Shown here piece after piece: positions 40,940 to 49,061 of a DNA stretch of 64,000 bases. Origin of the DNA: Nonomuraea wenchangensis (GTDB lineage Bacteria > Actinomycetota > Actinomycetes > Streptosporangiales > Streptosporangiaceae); assembly GCF_900111685.1 (NCBI RefSeq), contig NZ_FOHX01000020.1, positions 124,001 to 188,000 on the forward strand, given 5' to 3'. Below the pieces are notes generated by a model. The model did no database searches and was not told the origin of the DNA. It saw only the letters and a list, made by a program, of their open reading frames with translations. Numbering within the stretch: position 1 is the first letter of the stretch; every line of letters starts with the position of its first letter. The position numbers and the translations under genes were made by a program.

Positions 40940-42235
40940 TCAGAGTACGCCGGTGGTTTGCGCTGATTGGTAGACGGCTTGGGCCTCGTTCCCGAAATAG
41001 GGGCCGAACATCCAGTTGGGGGCGAAGCCGTATTTGAAGCTGTTCACCGAATTGAGCGTGCCGAGCCCGGTCGACTCGTCGAACGCGAGCATCCAGGGGC
41101 CGCCGCTGGCGCCGCCGGTCTGGTCGCAGGTCAGGCCGAGGTCATCGGAGAGCAGGTAGTCGTCGAAGGCACGGCCGCTGCAGTAGACGAGCTTCGAGCC
41201 GTCGTACGGCGCCGCCGCCGGGTAGCCGAAGGCGTACATCTGCCGGCGGCGCGGCTGGTTGAAGGCCACGCCCTGGCCGCCCACCACGTCCACCAGGCTT
41301 CTGCCGTCCAGCGGGGCGACCACGGCGGCGGCCATGTCGTGGTCGACGTCCTCGCTCGCGTCCCACTGCGGGGTGGTCAGCAGCTGGGTGGCGGCCCAGG
41401 TGCCGTACGGGCGGGCGCCCCTGTCGTAGCCGGGGACGAAGACCCAGTTGGTGTGGAAGGCGCCGTTCAGCTTGACGCAGTGGCCAGCGGTGATCACCAC
41501 GCTCTTGTTCGCGCTGGTCACCGCCGAGCCCGAGCAGGAGGCGTTGCGGCCCTGGGTGGTGAAGAAGATCCGGCCGGTGGTCCGCACCACCGCCCCGCCG
41601 CCGGTCCAGGCGGCACCACCACTGCGGGCCGCCTGAAGCGCGGGGGCCGCCGAGGAGGCGGGTAAAGCCGTCGGGGCCACGGCAGACGGGGCCGGAGCGG
41701 TCGGGGCCGCCGTGGACGGGGCTGCTGCTGCGGACGGGGCTCTCACGTCGGCGGGTGACAGCTTGGCGCCCTTGGCCGGGTTGGGCGGGTTCAGGGGCTC
41801 GGCCGCCTCCATCCTCGCCTCCGTCCAGTAGCGCACGACCTGCCGGCGCTCGCCGGCCGAGTCCGCGGCCGCGTGCTGGGCGGGCCTGGGCCGGCCCGAC
41901 GCCGAGCCCCGGGCCGGGGCCTGAGCCTGACGCCGGGCCGGAGCCGTGGCCTGACCTCGGACCAGAGCCTGCTCCCGGGCCGGAGCCTGCTCCCGGACCG
42001 GGACTCCGGCCTGGCCCCGGACCGAACCCCGGACCAAGCCCCCGACCGGGCCACCGACCGGGCCACCGACCGGGCCACCGACCGGGCCACCGACCGAAGG
42101 CGAGGCCGAGGGCCGGGCCGAGGCGCCGGCCGGGGGCTGGGCCTGCGCCGCGGTCGCGGTCGCGGGCAGCAGCGCGGCGGCGCTCCCCACGGCGAGGGCA
42201 AGAGTGGAGAGCAGAGCGAGTCTGCGGTGGTGCAT
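40940..42235 (-). CDS. Secreted trypsin-like serine protease with repeat region
   Basis: 431 residues. Signal peptide RLALLSTLALAVGSAAALLP, an Ala/Arg/Gln/Pro-rich low-complexity segment including a VGGP tandem repeat, the pro-motif VRYWTEARMEAAEPL, and a chymotrypsin domain with His in ITAGHCVKLN, Asp in EDVDHDMAAAVV and Ser in GGASGGPWML. Compared with its neighbour, it carries an extra 90-residue basic/Ala-rich insertion that may hold it to the wall or act as a flexible tether. ATG 42235 follows GGGAGGT; an earlier in-frame start lacks such a site. Confidence 0.9.
   Translation of the reverse strand: MHHRRLALLSTLALAVGSAAALLPATATAAQAQPPAGASARPSASPSVGGPVGGPVGGPVGGPVGGLVRGSVRGQAGVPVREQAPAREQALVRGQATAPARRQAQAPARGSASGRPRPAQHAAADSAGERRQVVRYWTEARMEAAEPLNPPNPAKGAKLSPADVRAPSAAAAPSTAAPTAPAPSAVAPTALPASSAAPALQAARSGGAAWTGGGAVVRTTGRIFFTTQGRNASCSGSAVTSANKSVVITAGHCVKLNGAFHTNWVFVPGYDRGARPYGTWAATQLLTTPQWDASEDVDHDMAAAVVAPLDGRSLVDVVGGQGVAFNQPRRRQMYAFGYPAAAPYDGSKLVYCSGRAFDDYLLSDDLGLTCDQTGGASGGPWMLAFDESTGLGTLNSVNSFKYGFAPNWMFGPYFGNEAQAVYQSAQTTGVL
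42042..42095 (-). repeat. 12-bp in-frame tandem repeat (about 4.5 copies)
   Basis: Units of CCGACCGGGCCA (+ strand) encode VGGP repeated in the protease N-terminal segment. Tandem without spacers, so not a CRISPR array. Confidence 0.85.
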
Positions 42236-42431
42236 TACGTACCTCCCGAAACCGGACGTGAGGTTGGAAGGTAGCCGCCGCAATATGCGAATTTCTCAAG
42301 ATATGCGCATACCGATATAGCCATATCCCGACACAAATACGACCCATTCTCTGCCGTCACATGCGTAAACGAATTTCGGGACGTACCGCACCCCGTGCCC
42401 GGGCGCGTCCCGTACCGGGGACAATGGACAG

Positions 42432-43634
42432 GTGCACGCAGAGACCCACCGTCCCCCCGCAAGGTCCGTCGTCCTGCTCGGCTCCACCGGCTCCATCGGC
42501 ACGCAGGCCCTCGACGTCGTCGCCGCCGACCCCGGCCGCTTCGAGGTCGTGGCGCTGGCCGCCGGCGGCGCCAAGGTCGAGCTGCTCGCCCGGCAGGCGG
42601 CCGAGTTCGGCGTCGAGGCGGTGGCGGTGGCCGACCCCGCGGCGGTCCCCGCGCTGAAGGAGGCGCTGGCCGGGCACGGCGTCCGGCCCAAGGTCCTCGC
42701 CGGTCCTGAAGGGGTCGCCGAGGCGGCTGCCTGGCGCTGCGACACTGTGCTCAACGGCATCACCGGCGCGCTCGGCCTCACCTCCACGCTGGTCGCGCTG
42801 GAGGCGGGCCGCACCCTCGCCCTCGCCAACAAGGAGTCCCTGATCATCGGCGGCCCGCTGGTCAAGCGGCTGGCCGCGCCCGGCCAGATCCTGCCCGTCG
42901 ACTCCGAGCACTCGGCGCTCCAGCAGTGCCTGTGGGCGGCGGGGCCCGGCGTGTACGACCCGTCGAGCGTCCGCCGCCTCGTGGTCACCGCCAGCGGCGG
43001 GCCGTTCCGGGGGCGGCGGCGCGAGGAGCTGACCGGCGTCACGCCCGAGATGGCGCTGGCCCACCCCACCTGGTCGATGGGCCCGGTCATCACCGTCAAC
43101 TCCGCCACCCTGGTCAACAAGGGGCTGGAGGTCATCGAGGCGCACCTGCTGTTCGACCTGGGTTTCGACCGCATCGACGTGGTGGTCCACCCCCAGTCGA
43201 TCATCCACTCCATGGTCGAGTACGTCGACGGCTCCACCATGGCCCAGGCCAGTCCCCCCGACATGCGCCTGCCGATCGCGCTCGCCCTCGGCCATCCGCA
43301 CCGCGTCCCTGGCGCGGCCCGCGGCGTCGACTGGACCAAGGCCCACACCTGGACCTTCGAGCCCCTCGACGACGTGGCGTTCCCGTCGGTCGCCCTGGCC
43401 AGGCACGTCGGCACCGAGGGCGGCACCGCGCCCGCCGTCTACAACGCCGCCAACGAGGTGTGCGTGGAGGCGTTCCTGGGGGGCAGTCTGCCGTTCCTGG
43501 CGATCGTCGACACGGTCGCCAAGGTGGTGGAGGAGCACCAGGTCACCGCGGCCGAGTCCGTCGACGAGGTGCTCGCGGCCGACGCCTGGGCCCGCGCCCG
43601 TGCGGCCGAACTCACGGCGGGGCAGTCCCGCTAG
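42432..43634 (+). CDS. ispC: 1-deoxy-D-xylulose 5-phosphate reductoisomerase
   Basis: 400 residues. NADPH motif LLGSTGSIGTQALDVV, ANKESLIIGG, the substrate loop DSEHSALQQCLW and the conserved SGGPFRGR flexible loop, HPTWSMGPVITVNSATLVNKGLEVIEAHLLF and HPQSIIHSMVEYVDGS leave no doubt. It makes 2-C-methyl-D-erythritol 4-phosphate, the second step of the MEP isoprenoid pathway. GTG start. ispG follows after 39 bases; in most actinomycetes the protease gene rseP lies between the two. Confidence 0.97.
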   Translation: MHAETHRPPARSVVLLGSTGSIGTQALDVVAADPGRFEVVALAAGGAKVELLARQAAEFGVEAVAVADPAAVPALKEALAGHGVRPKVLAGPEGVAEAAAWRCDTVLNGITGALGLTSTLVALEAGRTLALANKESLIIGGPLVKRLAAPGQILPVDSEHSALQQCLWAAGPGVYDPSSVRRLVVTASGGPFRGRRREELTGVTPEMALAHPTWSMGPVITVNSATLVNKGLEVIEAHLLFDLGFDRIDVVVHPQSIIHSMVEYVDGSTMAQASPPDMRLPIALALGHPHRVPGAARGVDWTKAHTWTFEPLDDVAFPSVALARHVGTEGGTAPAVYNAANEVCVEAFLGGSLPFLAIVDTVAKVVEEHQVTAAESVDEVLAADAWARARAAELTAGQSR

Positions 43635-43673
43635 CTACATAAACTTGAATTCGTCGCCACAGTAAGGGTTGAT

Positions 43674-44849
43674 ATGTCTTCCGTAGCTCTCGGCATCCCG
43701 ACGGTCCGTCCCAAGCCGCTCGCCGAACGCCGCCACTCCCGCCAGATCATGGTGGGCAACGTGCCCGTGGGCGGCGACGCGCCGGTCTCGGTGCAGTCGA
43801 TGACGACCACGGTGACCGCCGACGTCAACTCCACCCTGCAGCAGATCGCCGAGCTGACCGCGTCCGGCTGCCAGATCGTACGCGTGGCCGTGCCGTCCCA
43901 GGACGACGCCGAGGCGCTGCCCATCATCGCGAAGAAGTCGCAGATCCCGGTGATCGCCGACATCCACTTCCAGCCGAAGTACGTCTTCGCCGCCATCGAG
44001 GCGGGCTGCGCGGCCGTCCGGGTCAACCCGGGCAACATCAAGAAGTTCGACGACAAGGTGAGCGAGATCGCCAGGGCCGCCGCCGACCACGGCGTGCCCA
44101 TCCGCATCGGCGTCAACGCCGGCTCCCTCGACCCCCGCCTGCTGCAGAAGTACGGCAAGGCCACCCCCGAGGCGCTGGTCGAGTCCGCCCTGTGGGAGTG
44201 CTCGCTGTTCGAGGAGCACGGCTTCCGCGACATCAAGATCTCGGTCAAGCACAACGACCCGGTCGTCATGATCAACGCCTACCGCCTGCTCGCCGCCAAG
44301 TGCGACTACCCGCTGCACCTGGGCGTGACCGAGGCGGGCCCGGCCTTCCAGGGCACGATCAAGTCCGCGGTCGCCTTCGGCGCCCTGCTCGCCGAGGGCA
44401 TCGGCGACACCATCCGCGTCTCGCTGTCCGCCCCTCCGGTCGAGGAGGTCAAGGTCGGCAACCAGATCCTGGAGTCGCTGGGCCTGCGCGAGCGCGGCCT
44501 GGAGATCGTCTCCTGCCCGTCCTGCGGACGCGCCCAGGTCGACGTCTACACCCTGGCCGACCAGGTGCAGGCCGGCCTTGAGGGCCTGAAGGTGCCGCTG
44601 CGGGTGGCCGTGATGGGCTGCGTCGTCAACGGCCCCGGCGAGGCCCGCGAGGCCGACCTCGGGGTCGCCTCGGGCAACGGCAAGGGCCAGATCTTCGTCA
44701 AGGGCGAGGTCATCAAGACCGTCCCCGAGTCGCAGATCGTGGAGACGCTGATCGAGGAGGCGCTGCGCCTGGCCGAGGAGATGGGCGTCGAGATCGACCT
44801 CGACGACGACTCCCCCGCCACCTCGGGCCCGGTCGTCACGGTCGGCTGA
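43674..44849 (+). CDS. ispG: 4-hydroxy-3-methylbut-2-enyl diphosphate synthase (flavodoxin type)
   Basis: 391 residues. The N-terminal TIM barrel holds VGGDAPVSVQSMTTT and RVNPGNI; the C-terminal [4Fe-4S] site has CPSCGRAQVDV and GCVVNGPGEA. It reduces MEcPP to HMBPP in the MEP pathway, receiving electrons from flavodoxin or ferredoxin. ATG start. Directly downstream of ispC, so one operon; a strong hairpin follows at 44860-44886. Confidence 0.97.
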   Translation: MSSVALGIPTVRPKPLAERRHSRQIMVGNVPVGGDAPVSVQSMTTTVTADVNSTLQQIAELTASGCQIVRVAVPSQDDAEALPIIAKKSQIPVIADIHFQPKYVFAAIEAGCAAVRVNPGNIKKFDDKVSEIARAAADHGVPIRIGVNAGSLDPRLLQKYGKATPEALVESALWECSLFEEHGFRDIKISVKHNDPVVMINAYRLLAAKCDYPLHLGVTEAGPAFQGTIKSAVAFGALLAEGIGDTIRVSLSAPPVEEVKVGNQILESLGLRERGLEIVSCPSCGRAQVDVYTLADQVQAGLEGLKVPLRVAVMGCVVNGPGEAREADLGVASGNGKGQIFVKGEVIKTVPESQIVETLIEEALRLAEEMGVEIDLDDDSPATSGPVVTVG

Positions 44850-44859
44850 TCACCCGCCC

Positions 44860-44886
44860 GCCGGACGGGCCCGGTGCCCGTCCGGC
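44860..44886. terminator. Hairpin terminator after ispG
   Basis: Perfect GCCGGACGGGC / GCCCGTCCGGC arms with loop CCGGT, 11 bases after the ispG stop. No T-tract, as is common in GC-rich actinomycetes. Confidence 0.7.
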
Positions 44887-44922
44887 CGCAGGAGGTCGTC
44901 ACCGACCCTGCTCCCTGCCCGG

Positions 44923-46044
44923 CTATCCGGGCAGGACGGGCTGGGCGTCGGTCCAGCCCGAGTCCACGACCGCCCAGTAGTCCAGCATCCTGCCGGGGGC
45001 CTGCCACGTCTCGCTGTCCGGGCCCGGTTCGAGCTGGATGTCGCGGCCGCCCAGCAGCTTGCCGGTGCGCTGGTCGAAGAGCACCTGCCGCTGGATGGTC
45101 CCGCGGCCGTCGGCGCTGTCGAACGGGGCCGCGAGGGCGACCGCGGCACGTCCGAGCGGGTCCTTGACGGCCCCCAGCCGCTGCACACCGGGATAGTCGG
45201 TGATCAGGCGCATGAGACCGGCCCGCACCTTGGACGGGACGGGCGTGTCCGCGAGCAGGGAGAAGACCTGGTCGAGCACCCTCCCGGGCTCCTCGCAGTG
45301 CTTCGGCGCGCCGGTGCGGCCGTCGACGAGCTTGATCGAGCCCTCGCACAGGAGCTTGCGCAGATCCTCCGGGTCGGTGGGCAGGTCCTGGAGTTCCTGG
45401 TAGGTGAACCGGCCGAGCCCGCCGATGTCGAACACGCCGCCGCCCCGGTCGCCCGGGGGATCCTCCTGCCAGGGGCCGGGCTTGGACGCGAGCGTCCTGG
45501 TGAGGCCCGACGAGCGGATCTGCCAGCTCGGCGGCGAGCCCGCCGCGCGCCAGGCGTCGGCGTCGGCCTTGGTCTGGGGCTTGCCAGGGAAGTCACGGCC
45601 GTAGAAGGAAGTGCCGTCGCCACGGTCACGTCCCGTCCAGGCGAAGACCTCGGTGCGTTCCTCCACGACGTATCCGCCGGTGCGGCCGAGCGCGAGCGCC
45701 GCGAAGGCGATGCGCTGGTGCGTGTACCAGTAGCGGCCCTCCTGCTGCAGCTCCGCCTGGGTGGCGGCGGCCAGCATCATGCCGCGCGGCGACGAGGCGT
45801 CAGTGCCCACCGTCACGCCGGGACGAGGCCGTACGGAGTCGCCGGGCGAGAGCGCCAGGCCCGCCGCCACCGCCGTGGCCGTGGCGGCGGCCACCAGGCC
45901 GAGCGGCAGGCGCCACGCACGGCGGCGGCGCGCCGGCAGGGAGCCGTCCTGGGTCAGCATGCGACGGCGGGCGTCCGCCGCGGTGGCCGCGGACGGAGGA
46001 GGCGGGTCGTCGTACACGCCGCGGACGAGATCCAGGTCGTTCAT
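44923..46044 (-). CDS. CU044_5270-type membrane protein, sigma-factor partner
   Basis: 373 residues. Short cytoplasmic N-terminus (MNDLDLVRGVYDDPPPPSA), one membrane helix near 46-66 (LPLGLVAAATATAVAAGLAL), then an extracellular domain of about 300 residues with GRYWYTHQRI and DYPGVQRLGAVKDPLGRAAVALA. This is the CU044_5270 family, widespread in actinomycetes behind ECF sigma genes and thought to act as an anti-sigma-like or signal-sensing partner. Two bases after the sigma gene's stop, so surely in its operon. Confidence 0.85.
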   Translation of the reverse strand: MNDLDLVRGVYDDPPPPSAATAADARRRMLTQDGSLPARRRRAWRLPLGLVAAATATAVAAGLALSPGDSVRPRPGVTVGTDASSPRGMMLAAATQAELQQEGRYWYTHQRIAFAALALGRTGGYVVEERTEVFAWTGRDRGDGTSFYGRDFPGKPQTKADADAWRAAGSPPSWQIRSSGLTRTLASKPGPWQEDPPGDRGGGVFDIGGLGRFTYQELQDLPTDPEDLRKLLCEGSIKLVDGRTGAPKHCEEPGRVLDQVFSLLADTPVPSKVRAGLMRLITDYPGVQRLGAVKDPLGRAAVALAAPFDSADGRGTIQRQVLFDQRTGKLLGGRDIQLEPGPDSETWQAPGRMLDYWAVVDSGWTDAQPVLPG

Positions 46045-46046
46045 CG

Positions 46047-46673
46047 TCAGGCCTCTTCCTCATCGAGCAGGGGGTTCGTCTCGCCCAGCGCCTTGCGTAA
46101 TTTCCTGCGAGCCCGGTTGAGCCGCGAGGACACCGTGCCGAACGGCACGTCCAGTGCCTGCGCCACCTCGTCGTAGCTCAACCCGGCGAGCGCCACCAGC
46201 AGCAGCACGTCCCGCTGGGCGGCGGGCAGGGCGGCGATGGCGCCGGCCAGCGGACCCTTGACGTTCTGCGCGCTCACCTTGGCCGTCACCTCGTCCTCGT
46301 GGCCCCGGGCCGGCTCCGCCAGGGCATGCAGCCGGTCCACGGCTCGCAGGAGGCGCACCTCGTCACGGCGGTGCCGGCTGATGAGATTGGTCGCGATGCC
46401 GTACAGCCAGGGGCGGGCGCTGCGGTGGCTCAGGTCGAAGCGGCGGCGCCGGCGGAAGGCCAGGGCGAACGTCTCGGCGGAGACGTCGTCGGCGGCCTGC
46501 GGTCCGAGCCGCCGGGAGACATACCGATGGATCTCCGCGTAGTGGACGTCGAAAACGGCGCCGAAACACTCGGGCTCGTCCCAGGACCGCTCGATCCACA
46601 CGGCGTCGTCCGGAGGAGCGGTCAGGTAGGGCTCATGCATGCGAAAGCCTTGCGGTCGTGGGGCGTCGGTCAC
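46047..46673 (-). CDS. ECF-type RNA polymerase sigma factor
   Basis: 208 residues. Sigma region 2 is FDVHYAEIHRYVSRRLGPQAADDVSAETFALAFRRR with RPWLYGIATNLI; region 4 is LPAAQRDVLLLVALAGLSYDEVAQALDVPFGTVSSRLNRARRKLR. No additional C-terminal domain. Directs polymerase to a dedicated set of promoters. GTG 46673 is used; an ATG 11 codons later is an alternative. Followed by the CU044_5270 gene, which likely controls its activity. Confidence 0.93.
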   Translation of the reverse strand: MTDAPRPQGFRMHEPYLTAPPDDAVWIERSWDEPECFGAVFDVHYAEIHRYVSRRLGPQAADDVSAETFALAFRRRRRFDLSHRSARPWLYGIATNLISRHRRDEVRLLRAVDRLHALAEPARGHEDEVTAKVSAQNVKGPLAGAIAALPAAQRDVLLLVALAGLSYDEVAQALDVPFGTVSSRLNRARRKLRKALGETNPLLDEEEA

Positions 46674-46737
46674 CTGTTGTTGTCCGAAGCCCCCCGCCGC
46701 CTTCCCCCCGAGTTCCGCCCAGCCGAGGTTCGTACGG

Positions 46738-47430
46738 CTATGAGGACGGCTCCGAGGCAGGGCGGGGCACGGAGGCCCATTCGGGGAGTGTGAACCACCG
46801 GGGCACGGCGCGGCGTAGCGCTTCGGGGCCCTGCACCTCGACCGCGTTGATGCGCAGGGCGTCCGGCCAGCTCAGGTCGCCGCGCCAGACCTCGACCATG
46901 CTGCGCACACCGGCGGTCACCGTCACGGTCACGGCGTGGCCAGGGTCCGTGTCACAGACGTCGACCTCGTCACTCGTGATCACGAGCCACCAGCGGCGGC
47001 TGTTGGACGGCACGTCCGGGAACCGGAACTCGATGACCGTCCGCCCGTCCGGGACGGCGGTCCGGTCGACGTTGCGGTGCATGTCCCACAGCAGCAGCTT
47101 CGGGTCCAGGTCCTCGTCGCCCAGCTCCCCGATCCAGCGGATGCCCCAGGCGGCCAGTGCCTCGACCACTGGGCGCAGCTCGTGGCCGGCCTCGGTCAGG
47201 ACGTATCGCACATCGTTGTCCTTGACGTGCCTCTCCACGATGCCGGCATGGGTGAGCTGGTGCAGCCGCCGGGACAGCAGCGTGGGGGACATGCGCGGCA
47301 GACCGCGGCGCAGCTCGTTGAAACGCTCGGTCCCGCACACCAGCTCCCGGATGACGAGAAGGGTCCAGCGTTCGTCGAGCAGTTCAACGGCCTTGGCCAC
47401 GGGACAGAACTGGTGGTAGGAGGAGCCCAT
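46738..47430 (-). CDS. HxlR family regulator with SCP2-like domain
   Basis: 230 residues: HxlR-type winged helix (CPVAKAVELLDERWTLLVIRELVCGTERFNELRRGLPRMSPTLLSRRLHQL) with the characteristic N-terminal Cys, then a sterol-carrier-like alpha-beta domain (EFRFPDVPSNSRRWWLVI, TVTAGVRSMVEVWRGD). HxlR proteins react to thiols, aldehydes or quinones; the extra domain could bind a lipid. ATG at 47430. Divergent from the methyltransferase gene, which it may control. Confidence 0.88.
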   Translation of the reverse strand: MGSSYHQFCPVAKAVELLDERWTLLVIRELVCGTERFNELRRGLPRMSPTLLSRRLHQLTHAGIVERHVKDNDVRYVLTEAGHELRPVVEALAAWGIRWIGELGDEDLDPKLLLWDMHRNVDRTAVPDGRTVIEFRFPDVPSNSRRWWLVITSDEVDVCDTDPGHAVTVTVTAGVRSMVEVWRGDLSWPDALRINAVEVQGPEALRRAVPRWFTLPEWASVPRPASEPSS

Positions 47431-47548
47431 GTCCGGAGTCTAGATTCAGCCGCCACGAATGCCCCGGTACAGATCGTGTACTAGATAGCGATTCCGCCCT
47501 TCCTTACCGTCGATTCCAATCCACCGATCACGATGAGGGAGCAGCGCG

Positions 47549-48388
47549 ATGACCGTTCCGAGCGACCCGCCAGACGCCGACCGTGCCCTGAAGGCCAAGC
47601 ATCGCGCCATGTGGGCGCAGGGCGACTATCCCGCGGTCGCCGCCGAGGTCATCCCCGACCTGGGCGCGATCCTGACCGAGGCCTGCGGGGTGGGGCCCGG
47701 GGACCGGGTGTTGGACGTGGCCGCCGGGTCCGGGAACGCCGCCATTCCCGCTGCCCTGGCCGGGGCGAGCGTGGTGGCCGGCGACCTGACCCCCGAACTG
47801 CTGGAGGCCGGACGGGCCCTGGCGGCGCAGCGCGGCGCGGAGGTCGAGTGGGAGCAGGCCGACGCGGAGGCCCTGCCGTACGCCGACGGCGAGTTCGACA
47901 CGGTCATGTCCTGCGTCGGGGTGATGTTCGCCCCCCACCACCAGGCAAGCGCCGACGAGCTGGTCCGGGTCTGCCGCCCGGGCGGCACGATCGGTCTGAT
48001 CAACTGGACGCCGGAGGGGTTCATCGGTCAGATGTTCGCGGCGATGAAGCCGTATGTGGCCCCACCTCCGCCCGGCGCGCAGCCCCCTCCGCTGTGGGGC
48101 AGCGAGGGTCACGTCCGTGCGCTGCTCGGGGACGCGGTCACCGAGGTCGTCGCCCGCCGGCAGATGGTCACGATCGACCGGTTCGCTCACCCCGGAGAGT
48201 TCCTCGACTACTTCAAGGCCAACTACGGCCCGACCATCGCCGCCTACCGGGGGGTAGCCGGGGACCCCGAACGGGTCGCCGCCCTGGACCACGCTCTCAC
48301 CGAACTGGCCCGCGCCCATCTGCGGGGTGAGGACAAAGCGGTGATGGAATGGGAGTATCTCCTCCTCACGGCACGCAAGCGCGGCTGA
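47549..48388 (+). CDS. SAM-dependent class I methyltransferase
   Basis: 279 residues with the methyltransferase_11/25 fold: motif I VLDVAAGSGNAAIPAAL, post-I acidic VVAGDLTPE, AEALPYADGEFDTVMSCVGVMFAPHH (motif IV region) and RVCRPGGTIGLINW. Methyl acceptor unknown; relatives include ubiquinone/menaquinone-type and antibiotic O- or C-methyltransferases. Ribosome site GAGGGAGCAGCG precedes the ATG. Divergent from HxlR. Confidence 0.9.
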   Translation: MTVPSDPPDADRALKAKHRAMWAQGDYPAVAAEVIPDLGAILTEACGVGPGDRVLDVAAGSGNAAIPAALAGASVVAGDLTPELLEAGRALAAQRGAEVEWEQADAEALPYADGEFDTVMSCVGVMFAPHHQASADELVRVCRPGGTIGLINWTPEGFIGQMFAAMKPYVAPPPPGAQPPPLWGSEGHVRALLGDAVTEVVARRQMVTIDRFAHPGEFLDYFKANYGPTIAAYRGVAGDPERVAALDHALTELARAHLRGEDKAVMEWEYLLLTARKRG

Positions 48389-48395
48389 CGTCGTT

Positions 48396-49061
48396 TCACC
48401 AGTCGCGCGCCGCGCGCCGGGGGAACACCACCCCCACCTCGTACGCGAGCACCACTGCCTGCACCCGGTCCCGCACGCCGAGCTTGGCGAAGATGCGGTT
48501 GATGTGCGTCTTCACGGTCGCCTCGCCGAGATGCAGCTCACCGGAGATCTCACGGTTGGACAGCCCTCGCGCCAGCAACCGCAGGACCTCGGTCTCCCGG
48601 GCGGTCAGGTCGGTCAGCCCGGGAGCGCTGACCGGGGGTGCCAAGGAGGTGTAGTGGTCGATCAGACGGCGGGTGATCTCCGGTGAGAGCAGCGTGTCTC
48701 CACCGACGGCGGCGTGCAGCGCGCCCGCCAGCTCCTTCGGCGGAGTGGTCTTGAGCAGGAATCCGCAGGCGCCCGCGCGCAACGACCGGTAGACGTACTC
48801 GTCGAGGTCGAAGGTGGTCAGCATGACGACGCGGCGGTCGGGGCGGGCCGCGAGGATCCTCTCCGTGGCGGCCACGCCGTCGAGCCTCGGCATGTGGATG
48901 TCCATCAGCACGACGTCCGGATCGTGCCGGGCGGTCAGCCTCAGCGCCTCCTCGCCGTCCGCGGCTTCCGCGACCACCTCGATGCCGGGCTGGGTGCCGA
49001 GGATCATCCGCAGGCCGGTGCGTACGAGCACCTCGTCGTCCGCGATGAGGACGCGCGTCAC
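48396..49061 (-). CDS. NarL/LuxR-type response regulator
   Basis: 221 residues. Receiver domain with phosphoacceptor Asp54 in VVLMDIHMP, acidic pair in IADDEVLV, Lys in LLKTTPP; C-terminal LuxR helix-turn-helix LTARETEVLRLLARGLSNREISGELHLGEATVKTHINRIFAKL. Activates or represses transcription when phosphorylated by the adjacent kinase; gene overlaps the kinase's end by four bases. The repeated GATCAACCC motif in front of the operon is a candidate binding site. Confidence 0.95.
   Translation of the reverse strand: MTRVLIADDEVLVRTGLRMILGTQPGIEVVAEAADGEEALRLTARHDPDVVLMDIHMPRLDGVAATERILAARPDRRVVMLTTFDLDEYVYRSLRAGACGFLLKTTPPKELAGALHAAVGGDTLLSPEITRRLIDHYTSLAPPVSAPGLTDLTARETEVLRLLARGLSNREISGELHLGEATVKTHINRIFAKLGVRDRVQAVVLAYEVGVVFPRRAARDW

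Noticed and set aside
42042..42095. CRISPR-like array
   Set aside because: 12-base units without spacers, inside a gene and in frame.
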